Positions 1-9,744 are shown, counted from the stretch's first letter. The stretch: DNA of 64,000 nucleotides from Acetobacter lambici (GCF_011516885.1 NZ_WOTD01000005.1:58669-122668); one strand, 5' to 3'. The notes: generated by a model not told the origin, from the letters alone. Made by a program: numbers and translations.

Positions 1-17
1 GCAACCAAGGGCCGTGT

Positions 18-482
18 TCAGGCCTTTGTGGGCAGCTCCACGCCTTCAAGCTCCAGCAGCCATATTTTATCGTCTACGCCACCATCCCCCGAATACCCAC
101 CAAGACCATTCCGTGCCAATACACGGTGGCATGGAATCAATACGGGAATAGGGTTACGGCCAACTGCCTGCCCCACGGATTGGGGGCTACCTCCAACTTT
201 TTGCGCCAGTTCGCCATATGTTATGGTCGCACCTACTGGAATACTCTGCAAAAAAGCCCAGATTTTTTTCTGGTATGCAGTGCCGTAAGGTTCCAGAGGA
301 AAGGGGAATGCCCCCAGTGCCGAGGGGTCATCAAACCACTGGTCCAGCCATTCCCGTGCCTGGCAGAGTAGTGGCGTTTCGGTCTGGTCTCGGCCCCAGC
401 CCCAATCCAGAGAAATGATTTTTCCATCTTCTTCAGACAGGGTAAGCGGTCCCAGAGGAGAATGAAGGGAAAGCTGGGGCAT
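18..482 (-). CDS. ogt: Methylated-DNA--protein-cysteine methyltransferase (Ogt/AGT type)
   Basis: This 154-residue protein should remove alkyl groups from O6-alkylguanine by suicidal transfer to its own cysteine. The diagnostic PCHRV active-site motif is present near residue 115 and is followed by the usual glycine-rich GGYSG segment. The N-terminal part is short, as in stand-alone Ogt rather than Ada, and no AraC-type domain is present. I chose the internal ATG at 482 over the upstream ATG at 566 because the protein then begins directly with the beta-strand domain typical of the family. The gene is divergent from mnmE, with a gap of about 180 bp. The family is clear; the exact alkyl preference cannot be read from sequence. 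Confidence 0.9.
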   Translation of the reverse strand: MPQLSLHSPLGPLTLSEEDGKIISLDWGWGRDQTETPLLCQAREWLDQWFDDPSALGAFPFPLEPYGTAYQKKIWAFLQSIPVGATITYGELAQKVGGSPQSVGQAVGRNPIPVLIPCHRVLARNGLGGYSGDGGVDDKIWLLELEGVELPTKA

Positions 483-665
483 GGATCGGGCACTTTCTGG
501 ATAAAAACAAAGTGGAATGGCGCAAAAGCAGGCAAGGTGCAGCCTTATTGGCGGCATATACCCCATATAGTCCGTTTTTTATCATTTTTTAAATCTACGT
601 TTGCGGACAAAACTGCACTAAAAACACTTTGTTATCGTGAACAGAACAGTAAGGAACAGAGCGCG

Positions 666-1985
666 GTGGGGTATCAGGGGGAAGACACTATTTTTGCTCT
701 GTCTACAGGGGTGGAGCGCGCAGCCATTGCCGTTATGCGCGTGAGCGGCAAAGGCAGTGCGGACCTTCTGGTAAAGCTTTGCGGTTCACTCCCTCCGCCG
801 CGCAAGGCGGTTTTGCGGCGTGTATGGCGGCAGGCAGATGTGCAGGATACCTTGCTGGACGAAGCCCTTGTGCTGTGGTTCCCCGGCCCCAAAAGCTACA
901 CGGGGGAGGACGGGTTTGAGCTGCATCTGCATGCGGGGTCCGCCATTATTCAGGCTGTAGCCCATGCCCTTGTGCTGGGTGGGGCGCGCCCGGCAGAAGC
1001 GGGTGAATTTACACGCAGGGCGTTTACCAATGGCCGGATGGATCTGGTGGAAGCCGAGGGCATAGCCGATCTTGTGGCGGCGGAAACAGAAAGCCAGCGT
1101 AGGCAGGCTCTGGCTCAAGCCAATGGCGCATTGAGCCGGGTTTACGAGGAATGGTCAGCGCGGCTGAAAAAGCTTCTGGCGTTTCAGGAAGCCCTGATAG
1201 ATTTTCCCGATGAGGACCTTCCGCCCGAAGTTGAGGAGGAAATTCGCTCAGGCATCCGCCAGCTTATGGGGGAAATGCAGCAGCATATTGCAGATGGCCA
1301 GCGGGGCGAGCGTATCCGGCGGGGGGTGGTTTTTGCTATTACGGGACCACCCAATGCAGGGAAGTCGAGCCTGCTGAACTGGCTGGCCGAACGTGATGCC
1401 GCCATTGTTTCCCCCATTGCGGGTACAACGCGTGATGCGCTGGAAATTGTGGGGAGTCTGGCAGGGATCAAGGTAACGTTTGTCGATACCGCAGGCCTGC
1501 GTGAAACCGAGGATGAGATTGAAGCCGAAGGTGTGCGCCGCGCTTTGTTTCACGTGAAACAGGCAGACTGTGTTGTGCAGATGTTTGCTGCCTCCGATGT
1601 GCCCCAAAGTGTCTTCCCCGGTGCTTTGCTGGTTGGGAACAAGCTTGACTTGGCGGACCTTCCGGCAGAGGTAGAGGGCGTTCGCGTTATACCGGTCAGT
1701 CTTAAAAATGGTCAGGGGCTGGAGGCATTACGCCATATTTTGGAAGACAGGGTGCAGGCGTTAACGGCATCATCGACCGGCATGCCGTTGCTGACCCGCG
1801 CACGCCATAGCGCTGGTGTGCAGGATGCCTGTGCCAGTCTGGAGGAAGCTCTCCGGCAGGAATGGCCAGAAGTGCGGGGCGAGGAACTGCGGCTGGCCAT
1901 GCGGGCTTTGGGGCGGTTAACCGGACATGTAGGGGTTGAGGAACTGCTGGATGCCATTTTTGGGCAGTTCTGTATTGGCAAATAA
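666..1985 (+). CDS. mnmE: tRNA uridine-5-carboxymethylaminomethyl modification GTPase MnmE
   Basis: MnmE (TrmE) with MnmG installs the cmnm5 group on U34 of tRNAs. The 439-residue protein has the N-terminal tetrahydrofolate-binding domain starting with DTIFALSTG, a G domain with a GPPNAGKS P-loop near residues 226-233 and a DTAGLRETED switch II near 272, and the invariant C-terminal CIGK motif. I chose GTG at 666, preceded by AAGGA, because an upstream in-frame ATG would add about 68 residues unlike the family. It is followed closely by mnmG. A perfect ParB-binding site is embedded in the codons for FHVKQ at 1546-1561. Confidence 0.96.
   Translation: MGYQGEDTIFALSTGVERAAIAVMRVSGKGSADLLVKLCGSLPPPRKAVLRRVWRQADVQDTLLDEALVLWFPGPKSYTGEDGFELHLHAGSAIIQAVAHALVLGGARPAEAGEFTRRAFTNGRMDLVEAEGIADLVAAETESQRRQALAQANGALSRVYEEWSARLKKLLAFQEALIDFPDEDLPPEVEEEIRSGIRQLMGEMQQHIADGQRGERIRRGVVFAITGPPNAGKSSLLNWLAERDAAIVSPIAGTTRDALEIVGSLAGIKVTFVDTAGLRETEDEIEAEGVRRALFHVKQADCVVQMFAASDVPQSVFPGALLVGNKLDLADLPAEVEGVRVIPVSLKNGQGLEALRHILEDRVQALTASSTGMPLLTRARHSAGVQDACASLEEALRQEWPEVRGEELRLAMRALGRLTGHVGVEELLDAIFGQFCIGK
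1546..1561. other. parS: parS centromere site 1 (inside mnmE)
   Basis: The 16-bp palindrome TGTTTCACGTGAAACA matches the canonical bacterial parS consensus at every position. It lies in the mnmE coding sequence, 2.9 kb before parA, and is read there as Phe-His-Val-Lys. ParB is expected to load here and spread, with ParA segregating the origin region. A second identical site lies at 3900. Confidence 0.93.
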
Positions 1986-2009
1986 GAACATAGTGCAGGG
2001 CATGTGGGT

Positions 2010-3890
2010 ATGATGGGGTCTTATGACGTGATTGTGGTAGGGGGCGGCCACGCGGGGTGCGAGGCCGCAGCCGCGGCCGCACGGTGTGGCGCCAGAACAC
2101 TCCTGCTGACACATAATAAAAAGACGGTTGGCGCCATGTCCTGTAACCCTGCCATTGGGGGAATTGGCAAAGGCCATCTGGTGCGTGAGATAGATTCGCT
2201 GGACGGGTTAATGGGTCGTGCTGCGGACCGGGCGGGTATTCACTTCAAGCTCCTTAATCGTTCCAAAGGGCCAGCCGTGCAGGGGCCGCGTGCGCAGGCA
2301 GACCGCATGCTATACCGGCAGGCCATACAGGATTTGCTGGCCCAGACACCGGGGCTGGATATTGTGGAAGGTGCCGCAGCCGATCTGTTGTGCCGTGGCG
2401 ATGGGCACGTCAGTGGTGTTGTGTGCGAGGATGGCAGGCAGTGGCAGGCCGGTGCCGTTGTGCTGACAACCGGCACATTTTTGGATGGCGTTATCCATAT
2501 TGGGCACAAGTCACAACCCGCCGGACGCATAGGGGAGCAGCCAGCCATTGCTCTGGCGCAACGCCTGCGAGCCATGAACCTACGTATGGGTCGGTTAAAA
2601 ACAGGGACCCCGGCAAGGCTGGAGCGTGACAGTATTGATTGGAGCGCGTTGGCTGAGGATAAAGGGGACGCAGTGCCCGAACCCTTCAGCCGGATGACGC
2701 AGGCTATTACCAACCCGCAAATGGTCTGTGGCATTACCGCTACCACGCCCCAAACGCATGATATTATTCGGGAACATCTGCACCTGTCCGCTGTGTATGG
2801 GGGAGGGATTTCCGGCCGTGGACCGCGTTATTGCCCATCGATCGAAGATAAGGTCGTCCGGTTTGCGGAAAAAACAAGTCATCAGATTTTCCTCGAACCC
2901 GAAGCCTTGCCCGAGCATGAAGGGGGCAATCTGGTTTACCCCAATGGTATATCCACCAGCCTGCCGGCCCATGTGCAGGACGCCATGATCCATACCATTC
3001 CCGGTCTGGAGCGCGCGGTGATCGCGCAGTATGGTTACGCGGTGGAGTATGACTATGTAGACCCGCGTGAGCTAACAACCTCGCTCGAACTGCGCCAGTG
3101 CCCCGGCCTGTTTTTGGCAGGTCAGATCAACGGAACAACAGGGTATGAGGAGGCCGGGGCGCAGGGGCTTCTGGCGGGGGTTAATGCGGCTCGGTGTGCT
3201 GGTGGTCAAGCACCAGTCAGTCTGGACCGGGGTAAGGCGTATATTGGCGTTATGGTCGACGACCTGACAACTCAGGGCGTGAGCGAACCCTACCGTATGT
3301 TTACATCCCGTGCGGAATACAGGCTGACCTTGCGAGCGGATAATGCCGATATTCGTCTGACACAACTTGGTATGAACTGGGGGTGTGTGGGCGCGCAGCG
3401 TAAGGCAGCCTTTGAGCAGGAACTGGCGGAAATTAACGCAGCAACAGAGCGCGCCGGAACCGAAGCATGGCAACCGCAGCAGCTTGCCAGCGTGGGTATG
3501 AAGGTCGCGCAGGATGGCCGGCGCAGGACCTTGCTGGAGGTTCTGGGGTATGGGGCAGACCTATCTGTTGTGGAGCATATTGCTCCATGGTTCCTTGGTG
3601 TGACTGAGCGTGTGCGCCAGTATGTTACCACGCAGGCACGTTACAGTGGTTACCTGACCCGCCAGAACAGGGAAATTAAACAACTGGAAGCCGAGACGGA
3701 AATCCGCTTTCCACCGCAAATGGATTTTGCAGGCATAGGTGGACTAAGTTCGGAAATGAAGGAAAGGCTGGCGCAGGCACAGCCGGAAAGTTTTAGTGCG
3801 GCACAGCGCATTCCCGGCATTACGCCATCAGCCCTCATGGCTATTTTGGCATATTTGCGCAAAGGTCAGGAGCATACTCATGCAGGCTGA
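2010..3890 (+). CDS. mnmG: tRNA uridine-5-carboxymethylaminomethyl modification enzyme MnmG (GidA)
   Basis: MnmG is the FAD-dependent partner of MnmE in U34 modification. The N terminus carries the dinucleotide-binding motif [10 protein letters not shown] at about residues 9-18, and the protein contains the CNPAIGG and KTGTPAR blocks characteristic of the family. At 626 residues it has the standard length, including the C-terminal MnmE-binding helical domain. I chose ATG at 2010, though ATG 2013 and GTG 2004 are equally in frame; an AGGG lies 9-10 bases upstream. It starts 24 bp after mnmE, and its stop overlaps the rsmG start by 11 bp, so the genes are probably co-transcribed. Confidence 0.96.
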   Translation: MMGSYDVIVVGGGHAGCEAAAAAARCGARTLLLTHNKKTVGAMSCNPAIGGIGKGHLVREIDSLDGLMGRAADRAGIHFKLLNRSKGPAVQGPRAQADRMLYRQAIQDLLAQTPGLDIVEGAAADLLCRGDGHVSGVVCEDGRQWQAGAVVLTTGTFLDGVIHIGHKSQPAGRIGEQPAIALAQRLRAMNLRMGRLKTGTPARLERDSIDWSALAEDKGDAVPEPFSRMTQAITNPQMVCGITATTPQTHDIIREHLHLSAVYGGGISGRGPRYCPSIEDKVVRFAEKTSHQIFLEPEALPEHEGGNLVYPNGISTSLPAHVQDAMIHTIPGLERAVIAQYGYAVEYDYVDPRELTTSLELRQCPGLFLAGQINGTTGYEEAGAQGLLAGVNAARCAGGQAPVSLDRGKAYIGVMVDDLTTQGVSEPYRMFTSRAEYRLTLRADNADIRLTQLGMNWGCVGAQRKAAFEQELAEINAATERAGTEAWQPQQLASVGMKVAQDGRRRTLLEVLGYGADLSVVEHIAPWFLGVTERVRQYVTTQARYSGYLTRQNREIKQLEAETEIRFPPQMDFAGIGGLSSEMKERLAQAQPESFSAAQRIPGITPSALMAILAYLRKGQEHTHAG

Positions 3891-4476
3891 ACGTGTGACT
3901 GTTTCACGTGAAACAGAAGAGCGTTTGCAGGCCTATATGGCTTTGCTCCAAAAATGGAACGAGCGGATTAATCTGGTTTCCCCCAAGGATATGGATAACC
4001 TGTGGGAGCGGCATATTCTGGATAGTCTCCAGCTTGTACCTTTGGTAAAAGGGCGCGAGCGATTTGTGGATATGGGGTCGGGTGGTGGTTTTCCCGGCAT
4101 AGTGGTTGGCATTGCGGCCAATATTCCGGGTGTACTGATCGAATCGGATCAGCGGAAATCTGCCTTTTTGCGTGAGGCCGCCAGAATAACGGGCACGCAA
4201 CTGACCATTCTGCCTTGTCGGCTGGACAAGGCCGATGTTGCTCCGGCTCCAGTGGTTACAGCGCGTGCGCTGGCTCCGCTGGACAAGTTGCTGACATGGG
4301 CGCGCCCGTTATTGGAACCTGATGGTGTTGGCCTGTTCTTAAAGGGACGTCAGGCTGAACAGGAAATTGAGGAAGCGGCAAAGACCTGGAAGTTTGATGT
4401 CCGGTCATGGCCAAGCAAGACAAGCCCCGATGGTGTTATTCTGGAAGTGAGTAATTTTAATCGTGCAGAAGGCTAA
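3880..4476 (+). CDS. rsmG: 16S rRNA (guanine-N7)-methyltransferase RsmG (GidB)
   Basis: RsmG methylates N7 of G527 in 16S rRNA using S-adenosylmethionine; loss in other bacteria gives low-level streptomycin resistance. The SAM-binding motif [10 protein letters not shown] is at about residues 64-73, and the N-terminal INLVSPKD and HILDSL segments are typical. The 198-residue product starts at ATG 3880, inside the end of mnmG, and ends 14 bp inside parA, so translation is probably coupled in both directions. The second parS site encodes VSRET near the N terminus. Confidence 0.95.
   Translation: MQAERVTVSRETEERLQAYMALLQKWNERINLVSPKDMDNLWERHILDSLQLVPLVKGRERFVDMGSGGGFPGIVVGIAANIPGVLIESDQRKSAFLREAARITGTQLTILPCRLDKADVAPAPVVTARALAPLDKLLTWARPLLEPDGVGLFLKGRQAEQEIEEAAKTWKFDVRSWPSKTSPDGVILEVSNFNRAEG
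3900..3915. other. parS: parS centromere site 2 (inside rsmG)
   Basis: A second perfect copy of TGTTTCACGTGAAACA lies in codons 7-12 of rsmG, 548 bp before parA and 2354 bp after the first copy. Two perfect 16-mers so close together, each next to parAB, are far beyond chance in 64 kb. This marks the segregation centromere and implies that the replication origin is nearby. Confidence 0.94.
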
Positions 4477-5254
4477 CAAGAACAGAAAAGACTGCTGCAT
4501 TCTAGCAGTAGCAAACCAGAAAGGTGGGGTGGGTAAAACAACCACCGCCATTAATCTGGCAGCAGCTCTGGCAGCCGATGGCGCTCGTGTTGTGCTTCTG
4601 GATCTGGACCCGCAGGGCAATGCCTCCACCGGCGTTGGCGTCAGCTACGATGCCAGAAAAGGAGGTGCTTATGCTCTGCTTATGCATGAAAAAGCAGCAC
4701 AGGAAATTCTACAATCCACCGAGATTGAAAACCTGTCTGTCATAGCGGCCAATACGGAGCTGGTCGGGGCTGAGATCGAACTGGTTGAGACTCAGGGCCG
4801 CGAATACAGGCTGCGCGAGGCGCTGGAGCCACTGGCACAGCAGGCTGACTATATTATTATTGACTGCCCCCCCAGCCTTGGCCTGCTGACCCTGAACGCG
4901 CTTGTGGCCGCCCATGGTGTGCTGGCCCCGTTGCAGTGCGAATTTTTTGCGCTCGAAGGTTTGGGGCATCTGGTCAAAACGATTGGTCATGTAACCAAAA
5001 ACCTCAATCCCGGTCTCAAGGTCGCGGGTATCGTGCTGACCATGTATGACAAGCGCAACAATCTGTCTGAACTGGTTGCCGCGGATGCACGCAGCTTTTT
5101 TGGTGATGATGTGCTTGAGACCATTATTCCCAGAAATATTCGTATTTCCGAGGCACAAAGCCACGGCCTGCCGGTCATGACCTACGACCCCCGTGCAACC
5201 GGGGCCACGGCTTATCAGGCGCTTGCCGCCGAAATTATGAGGAGAACGGCATGA
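4463..5254 (+). CDS. parA: Chromosome-partitioning ATPase ParA (Soj)
   Basis: ParA is the nucleoid-bound Walker-type ATPase that drives segregation of ParB-parS complexes. The deviant Walker A motif KGGVGKTTT appears at about residues 20-28, followed by the [11 protein letters not shown]alker A-prime region and IIDCPPSLG Walker B. The 263-residue length matches chromosomal rather than plasmid ParA, which would carry an N-terminal HTH extension. The start is GTG 4463, overlapping the end of rsmG; parB begins at the last codons (ATGA overlap at 5251). Confidence 0.96.
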   Translation: MQKANKNRKDCCILAVANQKGGVGKTTTAINLAAALAADGARVVLLDLDPQGNASTGVGVSYDARKGGAYALLMHEKAAQEILQSTEIENLSVIAANTELVGAEIELVETQGREYRLREALEPLAQQADYIIIDCPPSLGLLTLNALVAAHGVLAPLQCEFFALEGLGHLVKTIGHVTKNLNPGLKVAGIVLTMYDKRNNLSELVAADARSFFGDDVLETIIPRNIRISEAQSHGLPVMTYDPRATGATAYQALAAEIMRRTA

Positions 5255-6162
5255 GCGCCCCCCCACGGAGCAAATCTGTGCCCCGCCCTAAACTGGGCCG
5301 GGGACTTGCCGCGTTGCTGGGGGAGGCTGCAGGAGTCTCCGCTAGTGGCAAAGGAACTGATTCTGAACAAAAAGGTGGTGCGGTGAGCGTTCTTCCGGTG
5401 GAAGCTCTTGTGGCCGGGCCTTTTCAGCCACGGCAGGATATGGAACCTGCGGCACTGGAGGAATTGGCGGATTCCATTCGTGCTCGTGGCATACTGCAAC
5501 CCATTCTGGTGCGTCCTGATCCGAATAAAAAAGGACAGTACCAGATTATTGCAGGTGAGCGGCGGTGGCGGGCAGCGCAACTCGCCCAGTGCCACGAGGT
5601 GCCTGTGCATGTGCGTGACCTGAGCGAAGCCGACGCCATGGCCGCAGCACTGGTCGAAAATCTCCAGCGCTCGGACCTTAATCCGGTGGAAGAGGCGGAA
5701 GGTTTTAACCGCCTGATGGATGACTACAGCCTGACGCAGGAAGATCTGGCCAAAGCCATTGGCAAGTCCCGGCCACATGTTGCCAACACGCTACGGCTGC
5801 TCAAACTGCCAGATGCGGTTCGGGCAGAGCTTAAAAAAGGAACACTCTCCGCAGGGCATGCAAGAGCATTGCTGCCGCACCCTAACCCCATAGAAGCTGC
5901 GGCCGAAGTTATTGCCAAAGGTCTGTCTGTCCGTCAGACAGAAGCACTGGTGCAAAAAGCACTGGAGCAGCAGAATGGTAAACCCGTTGCAAAAGAGAAA
6001 AAACCTCAAAATCCGGAAATTGCAGCCCTTGAGCGTGATCTAGCAAGTCGGCTGGGGCTGAAAGTCGCGGTTAATTTTGATGGGCGCAAAGGGGGCTCTC
6101 TGGAAATCCACTACAAAAGCCTCGATCAACTGGATACCGTTCTTGCTTTGTTAAAATCCTGA
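5251..6162 (+). CDS. parB: Chromosome-partitioning protein ParB (Spo0J)
   Basis: ParB is a CTP-dependent clamp that binds parS. The 303-residue protein has a Lys/Arg-rich N terminus with the ParA-stimulating [11 protein letters not shown] segment, the CTPase region with GERRWRAAQ near residues 102-110, an HTH centred on [18 protein letters not shown], and a C-terminal dimerisation domain ending in a typical LDTVLALLK helix. It overlaps parA by 4 bp. Two perfect parS sites lie 1.3 and 3.7 kb upstream. No clear intrinsic terminator separates it from the tRNA-Lys gene 67 bp downstream. Confidence 0.96.
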   Translation: MSAPPRSKSVPRPKLGRGLAALLGEAAGVSASGKGTDSEQKGGAVSVLPVEALVAGPFQPRQDMEPAALEELADSIRARGILQPILVRPDPNKKGQYQIIAGERRWRAAQLAQCHEVPVHVRDLSEADAMAAALVENLQRSDLNPVEEAEGFNRLMDDYSLTQEDLAKAIGKSRPHVANTLRLLKLPDAVRAELKKGTLSAGHARALLPHPNPIEAAAEVIAKGLSVRQTEALVQKALEQQNGKPVAKEKKPQNPEIAALERDLASRLGLKVAVNFDGRKGGSLEIHYKSLDQLDTVLALLKS

Positions 6163-6229
6163 ATTTTCAGGCTTGTGCTTGTGAAAAAGAGGTGGTAAAA
6201 AGCCTCCACTTCAGCCCAATTGGCTGTTG

Positions 6230-6305
<76 letters not shown>

Positions 6306-6605
6306 AGCTTTTCCTTAGCTTTCGGTGGTTTTTAGGTTTCAGGCTGGCAGGGTTGTCCTGCCTTCCGGCGTCAATCCGGAGCCATTTTGAAACCGCGTTT
6401 TCTGAGTTGGCATGGGCAGGGTTCTTTCCCACCACCAGTCTATTTCCACAAAATCCTGACGGCTTTTCCATCTTCCAGCCATATGTGTGTCTTCTGGTTG
6501 CAGTTTTGCAGATGCAAAAATTTGCCCATGGCGCGGTCTTGGCGTTTATGGCTGCATGAGGTGCCGGTGGAAGAATTCAGGCAGGGCAGCCAGCCCAATG
6601 TCATT
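6306..6605. other. Non-coding stretch after tRNA-Lys
   Basis: I see no supportable gene here. Short open frames on both strands have no recognisable product. The 3' end of a tRNA is a common integration site, but I find no integrase and no second copy of the tRNA 3' end nearby. Confidence 0.5.
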
Positions 6606-6795
6606 TAACGGCATGTAGAAATGGCGATTCCTACAATCATAATGGCAATCCCTAGTATATTCATGGGGATAATACGTTCATTCAGGAAAAGGGCAGAAAG
6701 AAGAGGCACATAAAATAAGCTATTTCTATGAACACCATGCTGTCTGCCACAGTCACCATTGTGGAATGGTATTTATACATCACAGGATAAGGTCA
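6606..6795 (-). pseudogene. Remnant of an EamA/DMT-family transporter, C-terminal end only
   Basis: Read on the minus strand, 6710 down to 6606 encodes LFYVPLLSALFLNE followed by RIIPMNILGIAIMIVGIAIS and a stop. This resembles the last two helices of EamA-type drug/metabolite transporters, where a proline in a helix is followed by a conserved glutamate. Just upstream the similarity appears to continue in another frame (MYKYHSTMVTVADSMVF), which implies a frameshift, and nothing upstream of about 6795 continues it. This is a small decayed fragment; the family assignment is by eye and only moderately secure. Confidence 0.5.
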
Positions 6796-6822
6796 AATAA
6801 TGAACAATAGGAATATATAACC

Positions 6823-8239
6823 TTACCAGTAACGTGAGGATAACGTGCTATACAGCGTATAAAGAGAATATAGCATAAATAGAGTGAGAAGAATCCGCAT
6901 CAGGCATGGCTTGGCCAAAACAGGGGAGGCTTCCAAAGGGGAGGTGCCTTTGGGCAAAAATGTTGGACACAATGCCAGAATCATGAATAGCGGAATAAAA
7001 TAACGCCCCTGTAGGCCAAAAACATAAGTGGCTCCAGCGGGGCTAAAGGTCAGATAAAGTGCCATAAAGATGCCTTCAGTGGTGATCAGAAAAATCCCAA
7101 GAAGAAGACTCGTTTTGATAAGAAATTCTTTGTTGCAGACGGAACTTATTCTGCCAAAAAACGGCCACATAAAAGAAAGGAGGAGAGCAATCTCTCCCCA
7201 CAAATAGAATTTTTTGGGGAGCTTGACGTACCCCTAGCCCAGCATTCCCATAACCTGTCGGAACAGGTGCCCGGACTTAAGCCGTATGGTGGTCAAAGTC
7301 ACTTGAATGACTTTGGTTGGCGCATGCAGAAGGGAGTGTAACTGTTCGGAGGAAGACACTCCGGGTAACCCAGGGAGGGGAACGGAAGAATGGCGCTGAA
7401 GCACTGCCCACAACAGGAAAACTGCCATTGCCCCCCCCTAGAATGTAGAAAGGTTTTTTCCATTCTTTTGAGGAGCAGATAAAAAAGGGAAGGCAGATAA
7501 AAGAAAGGCAGGGGATTTTGGCAGCCGCAATACAGCCCAAAGCCAGTGACAGACTGACAACAAGCCTGTTATCCCAATTGACCGTAGTTTTTTTTGCAAA
7601 CTGTAGCAAAATGCTGACAGCTAAAGCCGTTAGCCCCAGCACAAAACCATCTTGGGAGCAGGATGCTTCCAGACTGACGCATGCGGGCATGGTTAAGAGA
7701 AGCAGGAGGAAAATCCCTGCATCCCCTGCGATCCAGAGTGCCAGAAGACCCAGACTGGTATTGATGACCAAACTGCCCATTCGTGCCAGATAAAAGGTGG
7801 CAAGCGGGTTGGCATTGAGTCTTTTGGCAACAAAAATGCCAGTAGCACCTCCCATGTAGGAGGTCGGTGGATAGATAACAGTATTGGGGATGTCGACAAA
7901 GGTCGGTAGGGTTGACCAAGGCATGTCAAATGCTTGTGCTAGCATTGTGCCTGTAATTTTTTCGCCTTTGTCAGGAAAAAAAGGGGCGAATGGTTTTGCA
8001 ATTTCCGCTACGGTTGCAGGCAGATAAGCACCGCTCTGGGTAGCGGAAATACGTGTACCAACGAACCCACCCTGCGCAACTTGATAAGCCCGTGCAAAAT
8101 GAGCAGGCTCATCTGGGACCAAAAAAGGAGGGGTCATAACAAGGCTCACCATCCCAGCAAACAACATGAAAATTCCATACAGAACAGTTAATGGAATATG
8201 CGCTATTTTTTTTGAAAAATATGAACAGTTCAAAGTCAT
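6823..8239 (-). pseudogene. Broken DUF2142-family polytopic membrane protein
   Basis: The reconstructed product is about 470 residues. It has an N-terminal membrane helix, the DUF2142 signature PPFLVPDEPAHFARAYQV, many hydrophobic segments, and a C terminus with LQGRYFIPLFMI. Two lesions break it. A run of eight G (8 C at 7431-7438 on the plus strand) shifts the frame; seven G would restore FYILGGAMAVFLLWAVLQR. Farther on, a TAG at 7234-7236 interrupts MGMLG-GYVKLPKKFYL, where the family usually has Trp, suggesting TGG to TAG. I chose ATG 8239; an upstream start at 8368 would add a low-complexity leader. Members often sit in polysaccharide or glycosylation loci, but the function is not established. 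The region is AT-richer than its neighbours. Confidence 0.8.
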
Positions 8240-8806
8240 CAAGGTGATGTTCCCATCCGTTCTGAGTGTTTTTAAGATACTATGTAATTTTATTTCTATT
8301 TTGAATAACTGATTATTGACATTATGATTTTCATATAAACAATTTATATTCGAAGGGTATGGTAACAATGCCGCATGGATGTATGATCATTCCGTGCCGA
8401 TGCTCTGCATAAGATCTATAATATGCTTTTGTCTTTGTTTTCATAAGATATGCCTTTCAAGCGCTAAAATTCAGGCGGTCCAAGTGCGTGTTGTACTCTA
8501 GAAAATTCTAAAAAACATCTGTTATGCAGAGCCTGTATTTGTCAACCAGCATCCATGGAACAGGGTTGAGCTGTTCTAGGTAGGCCATGCGTCTGTTGGC
8601 TCTGTATAGGGTGGGACAACTCAGGCACTTTTGCTGTCCGTCTTACAAATGACCGCGTTTTGTTGTTCTTGGCCATTCCTGACTTTTAGGGGGCAGAACC
8701 GACTGCCTTTGTTTGAGCAAGATACGCGGATAAGGTCAGCTATCGGCCAGATACGCCCGGCTTATGGCGCTGTTATTCTGGCAAACAGAGTTCATGAGGT
8801 ACGACC
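8240..8806. other. Intergenic region between the DUF2142 pseudogene and the Ivy gene
   Basis: About 570 bp without a supportable gene. The part next to the pseudogene is AT-rich. A segment around 8575-8680 looks like degraded coding or IS-end sequence, but I could not match it to a family. The promoter of the downstream gene must lie in its last part; I see no convincing -35/-10 pair. Confidence 0.4.
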
Positions 8807-9259
8807 ATGCGTTTTTCCCTCCTGCTGCTGTCCGCTTTGAGTGTGGCAACGCCTGCTCTGGCGGCGGAGTTTCCTGTGACTGCGCAATTCGCTGCCCAGC
8901 CAGCGTTTGCACCTGCCTACCATGGCATGAGCACTCTGCCTGCCTGGGTGTCGGAATTGAAGGCGACTTCGGTTCCGGTTGAAAAAACCAGCATTGACGG
9001 CAAGCCTTATCTGCTGGGGCATATGTGTAAGCCGCATGATTGCGCCGCATATCAGTTGGAAGTGCTGTTCACCCCCGATGGCCGCAAGGCATGGGGCTTT
9101 CTGTCGGTTGTGAGCAATGGCGGGTTGTACCAGATGCCGCTAGGCGACCCATCTGCTCCGGTGCTGGCGGCGCTCCGCTCGGCCTATGCGACCAACAACC
9201 CGGATCATCCCGGCAACACTGTGGGTAACACTGGCAAAACAGACCCGGCCACCCCATAA
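8807..9259 (+). CDS. ivy: Ivy-family c-type lysozyme inhibitor, periplasmic
   Basis: The 150-residue protein has a cleavable Sec signal peptide (about residues 1-20, ending in PALAA) and then the Ivy core. The inhibitory loop CKPHDC is at residues 74-79; in E. coli Ivy this loop inserts into the lysozyme active site. The following VLFTPDGRKAWGFL strand is also characteristic. The start at 8807 places the signal peptide at the N terminus. It should protect peptidoglycan in the periplasm from C-type lysozymes or restrain endogenous lytic transglycosylases. A DUF4186 gene follows 8 bp downstream and may be co-transcribed. Confidence 0.88.
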   Translation: MRFSLLLLSALSVATPALAAEFPVTAQFAAQPAFAPAYHGMSTLPAWVSELKATSVPVEKTSIDGKPYLLGHMCKPHDCAAYQLEVLFTPDGRKAWGFLSVVSNGGLYQMPLGDPSAPVLAALRSAYATNNPDHPGNTVGNTGKTDPATP

Positions 9260-9267
9260 AGTAGGGT

Positions 9268-9744
9268 ATGACGGGTTTTCAAAATGACCTTTTCCCACGG
9301 CGGGCCGTTGTGCCACAGGCGACAGTACCTGCGGAGTTGTGGGAAAAACTGGCACGTTCGGCGTTCAGGCAGAGGTTTCATCTGAACGCGCAGGATATGA
9401 CGTATTTGCGGGAAAAAGGTCTGCCTCTGGTGCTGGAACACGGGCAGGACTTTATTGCCCGGCGGCTGGCACCGTCTTTGCCGCTCAAGGACGGGCGGCA
9501 GACACCATGGAAAGGGCACCCGGTTTTTGTAGCCCAGCATGCCACGGGTACGTGTTGCCGCTCATGTCTGGCCAAATGGCACGCTTTGCCATCTGGCCGC
9601 CGCCTGAGTGAGGCAGAGCAGGACTATGTTCTCAGCGTGCTGGCGCAATGGCTGGCAAGGGAACTGGAACAGCCCCGAGAGCTACAGCCTGCCCGCAAAA
9701 CCGGCAAACCCAGAGGGAATCAGGCTCCGGGGGCGGAAGGCTGA
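9268..9744 (+). CDS. DUF4186 domain protein
   Basis: The 158-residue cytoplasmic protein matches what I know of the DUF4186 family: FHLNAQDMTYLREKG, then a block with RLAPSLPLKDGRQTPW, GHPVFVAQHATGTCCRSCL and KWHALP. The paired cysteines (CCRSC) and conserved histidines could form a metal site, but no function is established. The C-terminal tail is basic (ARKTGKPRGN). It starts 8 bp after the Ivy gene and its last 25 bp overlap the 3' end of the convergent hydroxylase gene. Confidence 0.8.
   Translation: MTGFQNDLFPRRAVVPQATVPAELWEKLARSAFRQRFHLNAQDMTYLREKGLPLVLEHGQDFIARRLAPSLPLKDGRQTPWKGHPVFVAQHATGTCCRSCLAKWHALPSGRRLSEAEQDYVLSVLAQWLARELEQPRELQPARKTGKPRGNQAPGAEG

Noticed and set aside
8575..8680. 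Possible insertion-sequence end or degraded coding DNA
   Set aside because: I found no terminal inverted repeat partner, no target duplication and no transposase fragment that I could recognise in any frame.
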